A stretch of 64,000 nt of DNA from Candidatus Aminicenantota bacterium (GTDB taxonomy: Bacteria; Acidobacteriota; Aminicenantia; UBA2199): assembly GCA_026393835.1 (NCBI GenBank), contig JAPKZK010000150.1:1-64000 (forward strand), given 5' to 3'. The translations under genes and the position numbers were made by a program. Below the pieces are notes generated by a model. The model was given only the letters and a program-made list of their open reading frames with translations, was not told the DNA's origin and did not search any database. Positions 1 to 8,465 of the stretch are shown here, one piece after another; positions within the stretch are counted from its first letter, which is position 1; each line of letters begins with the position of its first letter.

Positions 1-1
1 C

Positions 2-1687
2 CTTAAGTGGATAAACGATATTAAAGAGAGAAAATCCCATAGTACCGCCATCCTGGCCCGCCGCAAAATGGGAAAAACCGCTATCATGGAACGGTTGTTC
101 AATATTACCTACTACAAAAACGATGGGGTGATCCCTTTTTATTATGAGGTCAAGGAAACGGAAATGTGGGTAGTGGATTTTTGTAAGGATTTTTTTCTCA
201 CCTTCATTTACCAGTACATCGCCTTCAAATCCCGGAAACCCGGATACCTGAACCCAGAAAATAAGAGCGATTTTGGGAAAGTAATCGAAATCGCAAAGCA
301 AGAGGGACTTGATTATCTATGTGGAATGATTGAAGGGGCAGCCCATGCCGCGGCCCACGAGGAAATCGGTATCCTCTGGGAGATTACACGCGAAGCCCCG
401 AAAAATTTGGCTTCCAGGCAGAATGAATTTATCGTCCAGATGATCGATGAGTTCCAATTTTTAAATGCCATGATTTATTGGGATAAAGACAAAAAAAATT
501 TGGCAGATACATTGGCGGGTGGGTATCTAAGCACTGCCGAAAGTAAAATCGCTCCCCTCCTGGTCTCGGGCAGTTGGGTGGGCTGGTTGATGAAAGAACT
601 CAATAGTATGCTTCCCTCCCGGTTCTGGTACAAGTACCTTAAAACCATGCCGGAAAATGAAGCAGTTGAGATGTTATATAATTACTCCCGGTTTTTCGAG
701 GTCCCGGTCGCCGAAGAAACAGCTTATTTACTTATAAGCCTTACTGAAGGCAGCCCCTTTTATATCAGCGCCGTTATACGCTCCAATTACCCGGATAAAG
801 ACCTTACCTCCAGCGATGGTTTAAGCCGTACCCTGGAATTTGAGACCCTGGATGACGAAGGTATCATCAAATCCACCTGGATGGAATATATTTCCAGCGC
901 TTTTCCCCAAATCAACGATCGAAATGCCAAAAATATCGTACTGCATCTCAGCAAATATAGAGACCGGGAATGGACAAGGCAAGAGTTAGTGGACGAATTA
1001 AAATTGAAAATGACCGACGATGAGTTGGAAAAAAAACTCAAAGCCCTGGTAAAGGCGGATATCATTAGCCAGGGCGCTTCAAACTTTCGTTACCGGGGGG
1101 TAGGCGATAATATATTCGACAAAGTGTTTCGCGGGGTATACGAGGAAGAGATTCGTGCATTTGATGTGAAGATCATCAAGGAAGAGTACAATGAAGTGTT
1201 GGAAAAACTGAAAAAGGATTATTACAGCCTGTTGGGTAAATACAATTGCCAAAAAGGTTATTATGCAGAGTACGCGATCCTGGATCAATTAAAATACCGG
1301 GCGCGCGAAAACAATGACTTGTTTAAGTCGATAACGCGGAATTTACCGGGGGATTTCCAATTTTGTGAATATTCTCGGGTGTGGCGGTACGACAGTTCAC
1401 CGGAATATGCGAAACGATTCAATGTGGATATAATTGCCCGCGCTCAATCGCCGGCAGATTATTCGCTTATCGGGGAAGTGAAGAGCAGGGACTTAAAAAA
1501 GTTTTCTAAAGATGAGGTCATCGAATTCGAAAGGAAATTTGCGGAAGTTAAGAAAATAGAAGGGATAGAACGGGCGGTGGGATTTATTTTTTCCCGCAGT
1601 GGGTTTATCCAGGAAGCGGAAGAGTACTGCAAAGAAAAAAGTATCGCCTGCAGCGAAGACGAGAGATGGTTAGGAAATTTCCGATAA
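2..1687 (+). CDS. AAA ATPase with C-terminal nuclease-like domain (5' partial)
   Basis: The reading frame is open from the first bases of the window, so the true start lies upstream; the first internal ATG (68) falls inside the P-loop and cannot be the start. The visible part begins with a Walker A (ARRKMGKTA, bases about 53-79), followed by a Walker B-like hydrophobic stretch ending in MIDEFQF. The C-terminal third has a winged-helix-like part and then DIIARA...GEVKSRD, the D...ExK arrangement of PD-(D/E)xK nuclease folds. This is the layout of the archaeal-type ATPase/DUF234 family, found in mobile and defence-linked contexts, whose role is unknown. A related ATPase is at 28465. The gene is followed by a 21-nt periodic repeat array and converges with the glycosidase gene. 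Confidence 0.75.
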   Translation, partial: LKWINDIKERKSHSTAILARRKMGKTAIMERLFNITYYKNDGVIPFYYEVKETEMWVVDFCKDFFLTFIYQYIAFKSRKPGYLNPENKSDFGKVIEIAKQEGLDYLCGMIEGAAHAAAHEEIGILWEITREAPKNLASRQNEFIVQMIDEFQFLNAMIYWDKDKKNLADTLAGGYLSTAESKIAPLLVSGSWVGWLMKELNSMLPSRFWYKYLKTMPENEAVEMLYNYSRFFEVPVAEETAYLLISLTEGSPFYISAVIRSNYPDKDLTSSDGLSRTLEFETLDDEGIIKSTWMEYISSAFPQINDRNAKNIVLHLSKYRDREWTRQELVDELKLKMTDDELEKKLKALVKADIISQGASNFRYRGVGDNIFDKVFRGVYEEEIRAFDVKIIKEEYNEVLEKLKKDYYSLLGKYNCQKGYYAEYAILDQLKYRARENNDLFKSITRNLPGDFQFCEYSRVWRYDSSPEYAKRFNVDIIARAQSPADYSLIGEVKSRDLKKFSKDEVIEFERKFAEVKKIEGIERAVGFIFSRSGFIQEAEEYCKEKSIACSEDERWLGNFR

Positions 1688-1983
1688 CGGTAGGTGGCAA
1701 AAGTTTGCCCGATTTTGGAAATGGAATAATTGTTAGTGGTTAATGAAAGATAAATATCCCCCCGCATCGGAAAAGTTCTCCCCCAAAACAATAATGTTCT
1801 GCCCCACAACCGGGAAGTTTTCCCCCAAAACCGAAAAGTTTTTCTACAAAGCAATAGAGTTCTATATCAAAACAAAAATGATGTCAAGTGCAACAACTGG
1901 GTTGTAAATTGCAACCCCCAGGTCTCTCCACAACCTGGACTTGTTTTTAATTCGCGTTAATTCGTCTAATTCGTGGGCTCCTC
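1688..1983. other. Intergenic region between convergent genes
   Basis: No credible gene. It holds a six-unit 21-nt periodic array (1755-1880) and one copy of the dispersed AATTCG word repeat (about 1945-1980). An antisense open frame through the array is an artefact of the 21-nt period, which reads as heptapeptides. Confidence 0.7.
1755..1880. repeat. Six-unit degenerate repeat with exact 21-nt period
   Basis: Units begin at 1755, 1776, 1797, 1818, 1839 and 1860. Each starts with T-rich bases, then C-rich (CCCC), then A-rich and ends in AAG/ATG/GAG; no indel breaks the 21-nt register although the units differ at many positions. Twenty-one bases is two helical turns and also seven codons. A second array with the same period but other sequence is at 26001-26273. 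Confidence 0.75.
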
Positions 1984-3228
1984 TCAATCAAAACCTTCAC
2001 AACCCCACTGGGAAGCCGCCAAGTTGCCCACTCGGAAACCATCAAACGGCGAGATATCAATAAAATCTTCCAGCAAGATCAACGCAAAAAGCGGACCCCA
2101 ACTCTGGTACCGCTGTCCGCCGCCCTCGCCGGTAACGGAATTGTAATTCTCGCGGCACAAACCAAAAGTCTGCCAACTGTTGAGAAAAAGGGTTGCACTT
2201 TTAACCGCAAATTCCGCGGCTATTTCATCCAGGCCATACCGTTTCAAGCCCTGGTAAACCAGGTAATTGGTGGGCGGCCAGATGGTGCCGCGCCAATACT
2301 GCTGGTCCTTGAACGCCGGATTGTCCCGGGAAATAGTGGGCAATACGTAATCGCCCCAGAATTCCTTCCCGGACGACAGGTGCTCAAGAAGTTTTTTCAC
2401 CCGCTCTTCTTCGGGTACACCGGCAATAAGCGGGTAAAAATTGGAAGCCGCTTTATGCGTGGAAAACACCCCATCCCAGTACCGGTCATAATAAAAATCC
2501 CGGTTCCATAAATGCTGATTGATTTTCTCTTTAACGGTTTCATACTCTTTTTTAAATGTTTCAGCATCCTCTTTTTTCCCAAGTAGGCCGGCAATGCGCA
2601 TCATCATTTCCGCGTCCAGAACGGCTTCGATTTCTTGCCGGGCCAATTCTTTATCCTCGACGGCCGCTTCAAGGGCATTGAAAAAAGCATCCCATTCAAA
2701 AATAGTCCATAGGTCTTGCGTACCGTCGGGTTTGGGGAAAATCCATCTCCTGCCGGCGGGGAGGTAGATTCTTTTTTTATCCGGTTGATACAATTTCATC
2801 CAGGCCAGGTTATTGTTGATGGAGGCGATAAGACCCTGCCATTGCCCGCTTACCTGCGGACGAAGGGCGGAATAATTTATCCTATTGGTTTCAAGCATTT
2901 CTTCAATCCGGCGGTCAGTCAGCGTTGGGTTATCAAACCCGGCATAGAAATAAAACGCCCGTACTTTTGGACTTACCATGCCGCTGAATTCTTTTTCCTT
3001 TGTTTCAACCTTTTCGATAACCGAACCGATGGGGATAAACCGGAAAGTCAGACCGCTGCTTTTACCGATAATAATATCGTTTTCTTGCCGGAAAGCGAAA
3101 GCATGATGATCTTTCAGGATAACCAGGCCGTTCCAGTAGGCCGGATCAAAGGCGCCGTATTGAATCTCCGCGCTAATAAAGCAGGGAAAAAGGTACAGGA
3201 TGAACAAAAAAAATTTTGCATGATTCAT
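1984..3228 (-). CDS. Secreted GH63/MGH1-type glycosidase, probably inactivated by internal deletion
   Basis: A signal peptide (residues 1-20, ending CFISA) leads a mostly alpha-helical protein with motifs of the (alpha/alpha)6-barrel trehalase/mannosylglycerate-hydrolase-like family: FEWDAFFNAL (about 177-186), HKAASNFYPLIAG, QYWRGTIWPPTNYLVYQGL and QRYQSWGPLFAL. At 414 residues it is short. From memory of the family, about 100 residues containing the WESGxD catalytic-acid motif should lie between RQEIEAVLDA and EMMMRIAGLL (residue 205/206, near base 2613); here the two flanks are joined directly in frame. The C-terminus (VGNLAASQWGCEGFD) also looks irregular. The likely general base Glu in CRENYN remains. 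It may be an inactive protein or a decaying gene. The start is supported by GGAGGTAAC just upstream. Confidence 0.7.
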   Translation of the reverse strand: MNHAKFFLFILYLFPCFISAEIQYGAFDPAYWNGLVILKDHHAFAFRQENDIIIGKSSGLTFRFIPIGSVIEKVETKEKEFSGMVSPKVRAFYFYAGFDNPTLTDRRIEEMLETNRINYSALRPQVSGQWQGLIASINNNLAWMKLYQPDKKRIYLPAGRRWIFPKPDGTQDLWTIFEWDAFFNALEAAVEDKELARQEIEAVLDAEMMMRIAGLLGKKEDAETFKKEYETVKEKINQHLWNRDFYYDRYWDGVFSTHKAASNFYPLIAGVPEEERVKKLLEHLSSGKEFWGDYVLPTISRDNPAFKDQQYWRGTIWPPTNYLVYQGLKRYGLDEIAAEFAVKSATLFLNSWQTFGLCRENYNSVTGEGGGQRYQSWGPLFALILLEDFIDISPFDGFRVGNLAASQWGCEGFD

Positions 3229-3469
3229 TGTTACCTCCGGGTTAATTATAACAAATTTGACGGGATAACGTAAGGGTTAGTTCCTTCAAATGCCCTGTTG
3301 GAACAGGCAATGCCTGGGCTCGACTGTTCCCTACACAGTGGGATGAGATTGAAATTTCGAACCTTTTATTCGTACGAAATTTCAATTCCGGGCGAAAATT
3401 CATTCACTCTATATTAAAATAAGGGCGGAATTTGAAAAAATTCTAAATCCAAATGGAGGTAACGAAAAA
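3229..3469. promoter_or_regulatory. Divergent intergenic region with two perfect dyads
   Basis: Between the divergent glycosidase and DUF4097 genes lie a perfect 12-bp inverted repeat (ATTGAAATTTCG 3348-3359 with its complement at 3375-3386, 15-nt loop) and a perfect dyad CAGGCA-A-TGCCTG (3304-3316), itself enclosed by GGAACAG/CTGTTCC (3300-3306 / 3324-3330). A TATATT box (3410-3415) could be a -10 for the rightward gene. These look like operator sites, but no regulator is identified. Confidence 0.45.
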
Positions 3470-4657
3470 ATGAGACGATTTATTTTATTGATGATCATGA
3501 TTCTTTTAATGGCAATCACCGCCTTCACCTTCCCAGGGGAAACCCTGCAAAAGGAATTTAACGTGGCTAAAGGCAAAAGCCTGGATATCAACCTGAGAGA
3601 TGGCGGTTCCATCACCATTACCGGTTGGGAAAAGGAAAAAGCGGCGGTTACCGTTCTCTTTAAGAAAACTACGCCGGACCAGTGGGATATCCGGTTCAAG
3701 GAAACCGCGGACGGGATCCGGATAGAAGCGGCTTATAAAGGCGGCGAACGAAATAATATGTCCAGTCCCGATTTTGAAATCCGCACGCCCTCCCAATTCG
3801 ACCTCAAATTAAAAACCATGGGCGGGGCCATCGATATCAAGGGCGTCGCCGGCGAGATAACCGGGAGAACCATGGGCGGCGCGCTGGAACTGGCCAATTT
3901 AAAAGGAACCATCGATCTGAAAACCATGGGCGGCGATATTACGTTGAAAGATTCGGATATCGACGGCAAGTTAAAAACCATGGGCGGCCGCGTGTTGTTC
4001 GAAAATGTCACCGGCGATGTCGCCGGGTCATCCATGGGCGGCAATGTCATCTATAACAATGTGAAGCCCAGGGAAGCCCGGGACGCCGCGAACCGTAACG
4101 ACCGGACCAACGAAGCGGCCGGTAAGTCCGGCAAAGGGATTAAAGTATCCACCATGGGCGGCGACATCAATGTCAGCGATGCGCCCGACGGCGCCGATGT
4201 CCATACCATGGGCGGCAACATCCATATCAAATCCGCCGGGAATTTCGTAAAAGCCAAAACCATGGGCGGAAATATCGCCGTGGATTCCATCGACGGCTGG
4301 ATTAAAGCCACCACCATGGGCGGCAACGTCACGGTCACCATGACCGGCGACCCGCAAAAAGGAGACCGCGAAGTGAAACTGGACTCCATGGGCGGCGATA
4401 TCACCCTGACCGTGCCCGAAAACCTGTCCATGGATGTCGATATCGAACTGGTTTATACCAAAGACGCCAAAAAGAATTATGACATTGCCGGCGATTTCCA
4501 GTTGAAATTGGAGAAACCGGATACCTGGGACGAAAGCAAAGGCAGCCCCAGGAAAACGATTTACGGAAAAGCCCAAATTGCCGGCGGCAAACATAAAATA
4601 AAAATCAACACCATTAACGGTAATATCTATCTAAAGAAATTAAAATTGGAGAAATGA
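3470..4657 (+). CDS. Secreted DUF4097-type beta-repeat protein with TMGG repeats
   Basis: Signal peptide at residues 1-20 (MRRFILLMIMILLMAITAFT), then about ten copies of a short repeat centred on (K)TMGG(D/N)I at 12-30 residue spacing (for example KTMGGAIDI, RTMGGALEL, STMGGDINV, TTMGGNVTV). This is the pattern of the DUF4097 putative-adhesin beta-helix. It should fold as a right-handed beta structure outside the inner membrane; its role is unknown. The start has GGAGGTAACGAAAAA directly upstream. It overlaps the next gene by 4 nt (ATGA), so the two are translationally coupled paralogues. The strong codon bias of the repeats creates long antisense open frames, which are not genes. Confidence 0.8.
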   Translation: MRRFILLMIMILLMAITAFTFPGETLQKEFNVAKGKSLDINLRDGGSITITGWEKEKAAVTVLFKKTTPDQWDIRFKETADGIRIEAAYKGGERNNMSSPDFEIRTPSQFDLKLKTMGGAIDIKGVAGEITGRTMGGALELANLKGTIDLKTMGGDITLKDSDIDGKLKTMGGRVLFENVTGDVAGSSMGGNVIYNNVKPREARDAANRNDRTNEAAGKSGKGIKVSTMGGDINVSDAPDGADVHTMGGNIHIKSAGNFVKAKTMGGNIAVDSIDGWIKATTMGGNVTVTMTGDPQKGDREVKLDSMGGDITLTVPENLSMDVDIELVYTKDAKKNYDIAGDFQLKLEKPDTWDESKGSPRKTIYGKAQIAGGKHKIKINTINGNIYLKKLKLEK

Positions 4658-5712
4658 ACATGAAAAAATTAAAGATAACCCCATTATTTATCGTATTAAC
4701 CCTGGCCATCTTCTTCTTAAATAGTGTCGCCGCTCAAGAAGTTGAGCAGGTTGAAAAAACCGAAAAAAAAGAAATTGTCAAAACCTTTAAAGCCCGGGGG
4801 CTGGTCAAGATCCAGACCATGTCCGGCAGTTGCGTCTTCATAAAAGGGAAAGCCGGTGAGATTAAAGTCCAGGTAAAATATGATCCCTCCGGCGGTTTAT
4901 TCGAACCCCAGATGGAAGAAGACCGGGGCGCCAACACCCTGGTTTTACGGGATAAATTCCAGGGCGGCGATGAGGGCAGCGATGCGCTGTGGATAATCAC
5001 CGTACCGGAAAAAACCGACGTCAAATCCTCATCCATCTCAGGTAATTTTTCCATTGCAGGATTAAACAGCGACATTGCGGCCAAAACCGTTTCCGGCGAT
5101 ATTTCCGCCAAAGATTGCAGCGGGGATGTACGCCTGGCCTGTGTGAGCGGCGGCATTAAAGCGGAAAACCTGAAAGGCGCCATCCAGCTTAAAGGAATCA
5201 GCAGCGATATGGAGTTGAGCAAGCTTTCCGGGAAAATGGAGATCAATACCGCCAGCGGCGAGATCAAAGCCGTGGAATTGGAGGGAGATATCTCATGCGC
5301 GGTGGCCTCGGGCGATGTCGAGATAAAAAAAGCGCAGGGTGGGTTTAAAGTCAAAACCGCCAGCGGTGATATACGTGTTTTCGATATTTCGGTTCAAAAG
5401 GCCAGCGAGTTTAAAGTCGCTTCCGGCGATGTGACAGTGACGTTGGCCAGGACTGCCGAGCAAGATATGACATTGGCTTCCGCCTCCGGGGATGTGGTTC
5501 TGAATTACAACGGCAATCCCATCAAGGGTTGGTTTGAATTCAGGGCGCTGTCCGGCAAAGGCGATATCGTCTCTCCTTTCAAATTCGACAAAGAGGAAAC
5601 AGAAGAAGAGTGGGGTAAGAAATACGATGTCAAGAGTTTCCGGAAAGATGGGGACGCCCCCAGGATTTATATTCACACCACTTCGGGCGAAGCGGTGTTA
5701 AAAGAGAAATAG
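4654..5712 (+). CDS. Secreted DUF4097-type beta-repeat protein with SGD repeats
   Basis: Second member of the coupled pair. A signal peptide (about residues 1-27, ending NSVAAQE) precedes a repeat domain where SG(D/E)I recurs every 15-30 residues (TVSGDISAK, ASGEIKAVE, ASGDVEIKK, ASGDIRVFD, ASGDVTVTL, TSGEAVLKE), replacing the TMGG of its partner. It belongs to the same DUF4097/adhesin beta-helix class. Start codons at 4654 (overlapping the previous stop) and 4660 are both possible. A rho-independent terminator follows at 5732. The function is unknown; the pair may form a heteromeric envelope structure, which is inference. Confidence 0.78.
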   Translation: MNMKKLKITPLFIVLTLAIFFLNSVAAQEVEQVEKTEKKEIVKTFKARGLVKIQTMSGSCVFIKGKAGEIKVQVKYDPSGGLFEPQMEEDRGANTLVLRDKFQGGDEGSDALWIITVPEKTDVKSSSISGNFSIAGLNSDIAAKTVSGDISAKDCSGDVRLACVSGGIKAENLKGAIQLKGISSDMELSKLSGKMEINTASGEIKAVELEGDISCAVASGDVEIKKAQGGFKVKTASGDIRVFDISVQKASEFKVASGDVTVTLARTAEQDMTLASASGDVVLNYNGNPIKGWFEFRALSGKGDIVSPFKFDKEETEEEWGKKYDVKSFRKDGDAPRIYIHTTSGEAVLKEK

Positions 5713-5731
5713 CCTTTGCCTTCGGCCACCG

Positions 5732-5750
5732 AAACGGCGGGGGCCGTTTT
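5732..5750 (+). terminator. Rho-independent terminator of the DUF4097 operon
   Basis: Seven-bp stem AAACGGC/GCCGTTT (5732-5738 / 5743-5749) with a GGGG loop, running into TTTT. It lies 20 nt after the stop codon. Confidence 0.75.
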
Positions 5751-5885
5751 ATAAAAAGGTCCCCGCCGATTCGAACTCCCCAAAAATTTTTGTTTAATTT
5801 TGTTCTTCCCCTCCGCCGTAAGAAAAAAAATAAAAAAATTGAAAAAAGGAACCGGTTTTTTTATAATAATGCCCGGAGGATTAAA

Positions 5886-6713
5886 ATGTTCCTTAGGAAG
5901 TTGTTTAAGAAACTCAAAGGCAGCGAGTTGCCGGCGTCCTTCATCGAGGAAATCATGTCCGGCATGACGCCCCTACCGTCCGGGTCTTTTTTAATGGGTT
6001 CCAATGAAGGAGAGGATGATGAACGGCCCATTCACAATGTATTGATCGATCATTTTCTCCTGGGCAAGGTCGCGGTAACCCAGCAAGAGTGGTATATTGT
6101 AATGGGAACCAGGCCCTGGGAAGGTCTCAAATACGTACATAACGCGGACCGCTGCCCCGCCGTCAATATCAGTTGGTATGAAGCGCGCGCCTATATCGAG
6201 GAACTAAATAAGGCGGCTAAATTAACGGGGGAAAAATTCCGCCTGCCCACTGAAGCAGAGTGGGAATACGCTTGCCGCGCCGGCGCCTCCAACGCATTTG
6301 CCCACGGTGTGCTTAAATTCAATTTAACCGGTTATGCCTGGCATTATGATAACGCTTTTAAAAAAAACGACCTGTACGCCCATGAAGTAGGCGCACGCAA
6401 ACCCAACAAATGGGGCCTTTACGATATGCAAGGAAATGTTTATGAATGGTGTTCCGACTGGTACCGGAGAAATTACTACGCCAAATCCCCCATCGACAAT
6501 CCCCCCGGTTCCCTTTACGGCGGTTATAAAGTCGTTCGGGGCGGCGACTGGGCCCATACCGATTATTTCCTGAGAATCGCTTGCCGCGGCCACCATTCCC
6601 CCCACCACAAAGACGCTTATGTGGGATTCCGATTGGCCATGGCTGCCCACCATCATGACAATACCGATCCCAACGCCGCTAACAACACGGAGGAAACGGA
6701 TGCAAACCGCTAA
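5886..6713 (+). CDS. FGE-sulfatase (SUMF1-like) domain protein
   Basis: I place the start at 5886 because CCCGGAGGATTAAA precedes it; an upstream ATG in frame at 5790 lacks a site and adds a lysine-rich stretch. The 275-residue protein has the formylglycine-generating-enzyme fold motifs in order: PSGSFLMGS, VTQQEWYIVMG, CPAVNISWYEA, RLPTEAEWEYACR, WGLYDMQGNVYEW, VVRGGDW and YVGFRLA. No signal peptide is apparent. Most such stand-alone domains lack the catalytic Cys pair and are not sulfatase activators, so the activity is open. It overlaps the DUF350 gene by 14 nt, so they are probably cotranslated. Confidence 0.82.
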   Translation: MFLRKLFKKLKGSELPASFIEEIMSGMTPLPSGSFLMGSNEGEDDERPIHNVLIDHFLLGKVAVTQQEWYIVMGTRPWEGLKYVHNADRCPAVNISWYEARAYIEELNKAAKLTGEKFRLPTEAEWEYACRAGASNAFAHGVLKFNLTGYAWHYDNAFKKNDLYAHEVGARKPNKWGLYDMQGNVYEWCSDWYRRNYYAKSPIDNPPGSLYGGYKVVRGGDWAHTDYFLRIACRGHHSPHHKDAYVGFRLAMAAHHHDNTDPNAANNTEETDANR

Positions 6714-7230
6714 TATTCAATTCTTATCTACCCTTATATATCTCGGCCTGATCTTTGCATCGGTTATCATTTCGGTGATAGGGAGTATGGCCATGATTTC
6801 TTTCCTGGCCCGTAAAAAAATCGATGTCAAAGAGGAAATCGTTTGTAACCGGAATGTTGGCATGGCCCTGGTATTGGGTTCCTTTACCTGGACCATCGGG
6901 CGAATGTGCTTCCAGTCCATCAAACCCATTATGAACATCTGGTACGACCGCTTTGCATCAGGCTTTACCTTTAAACCCCTTGTCTCCTTCTTTGTAGGGA
7001 TTGTCGGCTCCCTCCTGGCGGCTATTTTTATCGGCGCCGTTACCGTGTATTTCTCTATTAAAATCCTGACCGTTATTACCAAAGATATTAATGAATGGGA
7101 GGAAATGAAACGGGGCAATGTGGCTGTGGGTATTGTTATCAGTATTACCGTCATCGTGGCGGGAATATTTTTCGAATCCATCGTCAGTTATATTGTGATG
7201 CGTATATTCGATAAAATCTATGCAACATAA
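6700..7230 (+). CDS. DUF350 family inner-membrane protein
   Basis: Start set at 6700 (MQTANIQF) with ACGGAGGA upstream, inside the end of the FGE-like gene. 176 residues with four predicted membrane segments arranged as two repeats, and the family signature NVGMALVLGSFTWTIG after the first charged loop. DUF350 proteins (E. coli YjfL type) have no proven function. Here it lies between an FGE-like protein and a transglutaminase-like protein, with a 6-nt gap to the latter, so the three are likely one operon. Confidence 0.75.
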   Translation: MQTANIQFLSTLIYLGLIFASVIISVIGSMAMISFLARKKIDVKEEIVCNRNVGMALVLGSFTWTIGRMCFQSIKPIMNIWYDRFASGFTFKPLVSFFVGIVGSLLAAIFIGAVTVYFSIKILTVITKDINEWEEMKRGNVAVGIVISITVIVAGIFFESIVSYIVMRIFDKIYAT

Positions 7231-7236
7231 AATATA

Positions 7237-8121
7237 GTGAAGCCGATGCTGCGAAAATCCTCGCATATTAAAGCTGTCAGGGGTATGGCGCTGGTTTTCC
7301 TTTTGTGTGCGGCGCTTATTCAACTGGTAAACCAGGGTGGAAAAGAAAACGGGATTCTTACTTTTAATGGGTCTTTCCAGGCCGGGGGCGACCGGGAGGA
7401 AAATAATTACCTGAGAAAATATACCTGGGAGGACGCGGCGGGAAATACCAGGGAAACGGCATTTCAAATACCGGAAGCGGCCCTTAATGATGAAATAAAA
7501 AAATTCGGGAGACCCCGCGCCATTACAGACCCCCTTTTCGCAGAGAAGCAGGGCTTCAAAATCATTGACCGTAGGAACTACCTCAGGGGTCACGATATTC
7601 TTGAAACCATTACTACTATTGTCGATTACCGGAAGATTTTCCAGCGCAATTTAAACTATTTTCACGGCTTAACCGGTGCGTTAATGACCTCGGCCGGGTT
7701 GTCCGAAGGCGATGACCTGGTGCATCATTTTCTTCATTTTGTGCAGCATATTTCCTATCGGCGCCCCCCTGATTATTACAAAGGGAAATTTATCGGTTCT
7801 TTTTTTGTTCCCCTGGTATGCCTTTACGAGCAATACGGCGATTGCGATTCCAAATCGCTTTTATTGGCGGAATTCATGGCAACGTCTCCCAACACTGCAT
7901 TAAAAACAGTGATGATTTTGATACGGGGGAGCGGGCTCGCGCATGCGTTGTTGGGGGTAAAGGGAACGCCGCTGCCGGGCATGACCGCGCTGTATTTCCA
8001 GGGAAAAGGATACTTTATCGTACTGGAAACCACCCGGCCCGGGTGGGCGCCGGGTTTTATCGACCCGCGGGTCTGGGATGCACTAAAGGCCGGCTATTTC
8101 CAGTTTATCGAACTCGATTAA
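7237..8121 (+). CDS. Transglutaminase-like cysteine protease-fold protein, membrane-anchored
   Basis: A hydrophobic N-terminal segment (MALVFLLCAALIQLV) indicates export or anchoring. The core carries the papain-like/transglutaminase triad signature: YGDCDSKSLLLAEF (Cys), LAHALLGV (His) and LETTRPGW (acid), spaced as in bacterial transglutaminase-like domains. It may be a periplasmic peptidase or amidase; the substrate is unknown. Start choice is uncertain: GTG 7237 is closest to the upstream stop, ATG 7246 or 7285 are alternatives, none with a clear ribosome site. It is third in the run with the FGE-like and DUF350 genes. Confidence 0.65.
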   Translation: MKPMLRKSSHIKAVRGMALVFLLCAALIQLVNQGGKENGILTFNGSFQAGGDREENNYLRKYTWEDAAGNTRETAFQIPEAALNDEIKKFGRPRAITDPLFAEKQGFKIIDRRNYLRGHDILETITTIVDYRKIFQRNLNYFHGLTGALMTSAGLSEGDDLVHHFLHFVQHISYRRPPDYYKGKFIGSFFVPLVCLYEQYGDCDSKSLLLAEFMATSPNTALKTVMILIRGSGLAHALLGVKGTPLPGMTALYFQGKGYFIVLETTRPGWAPGFIDPRVWDALKAGYFQFIELD

Positions 8122-8128
8122 TTTATCG

Positions 8129-8264
8129 CTCTTGCCAAATAGGACATTTCTATGTAAAATAGGGGGTGCTTTAGAAGGTTAAAAAATGGTTGAAGAAATG
8201 AAACCGAAACGAAAAAAAATGAAACGATTCCTTATCATTCTCCTGTGTATGCTGGCGGCCCTCG
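8129..8264 (+). repeat. Left copy of 136-bp direct repeat (mtgA promoter and 5' end)
   Basis: It matches 10191-10326 without gaps (offset exactly 2062 nt) with about 12 mismatches. It includes a promoter (TTGCCA 8132-8137, TAAAAT 8155-8160, 17-nt spacer) and the first 26 codons of an mtgA-like frame. Five of the mismatches fall in the promoter spacer while both hexamers are kept. Confidence 0.85.
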
Positions 8265-8281
8265 TCGCTCGCAGTATTTAA
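8186..8281 (+). pseudogene. Truncated 5' fragment of mtgA
   Basis: Reads 31 codons from ATG 8186 to TAA 8281; the first 26 match the start of MtgA (M-x-EEMK-KRKKMK followed by the membrane segment), after which similarity ends abruptly. It is the coding part of the left direct repeat and cannot make an enzyme. It may be a relic of the event that brought in the 8.3-10.2 kb cassette. Confidence 0.8.
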
Positions 8282-8465
8282 CCCGTACAGGAGATAGGGC
8301 CGACTCAGAAAAGAATTATTGTCATCCACAATTATTGACAATATTTCGATATTCATATACAATCAAACATTAGAAGTTTTCTTGACATAAGGATAGTTGT
8401 TTATTTAGTGGTTTGTTTAAGCAATGACTTAAAGAACCGATAAACAAAAATAAAGGAGGAGTTAA

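Noticed and set aside
1459..1854. Leftward 131-codon frame with repeated WGKT/WGRT words
   Set aside because: Same artefact from the six-unit 21-nt array, overlapping the 3' end of the ATPase gene.
4028..4594. Long antisense frame rich in AAHG words opposite the TMGG protein
   Set aside because: Produced by the repeated codons of the sense gene.
8382..8410. TTGACA box upstream of the small peptide gene as a promoter
   Set aside because: The -35 is good but no acceptable -10 lies at 16-18 nt; the duplicated mtgA promoter at 8132 is a better candidate.
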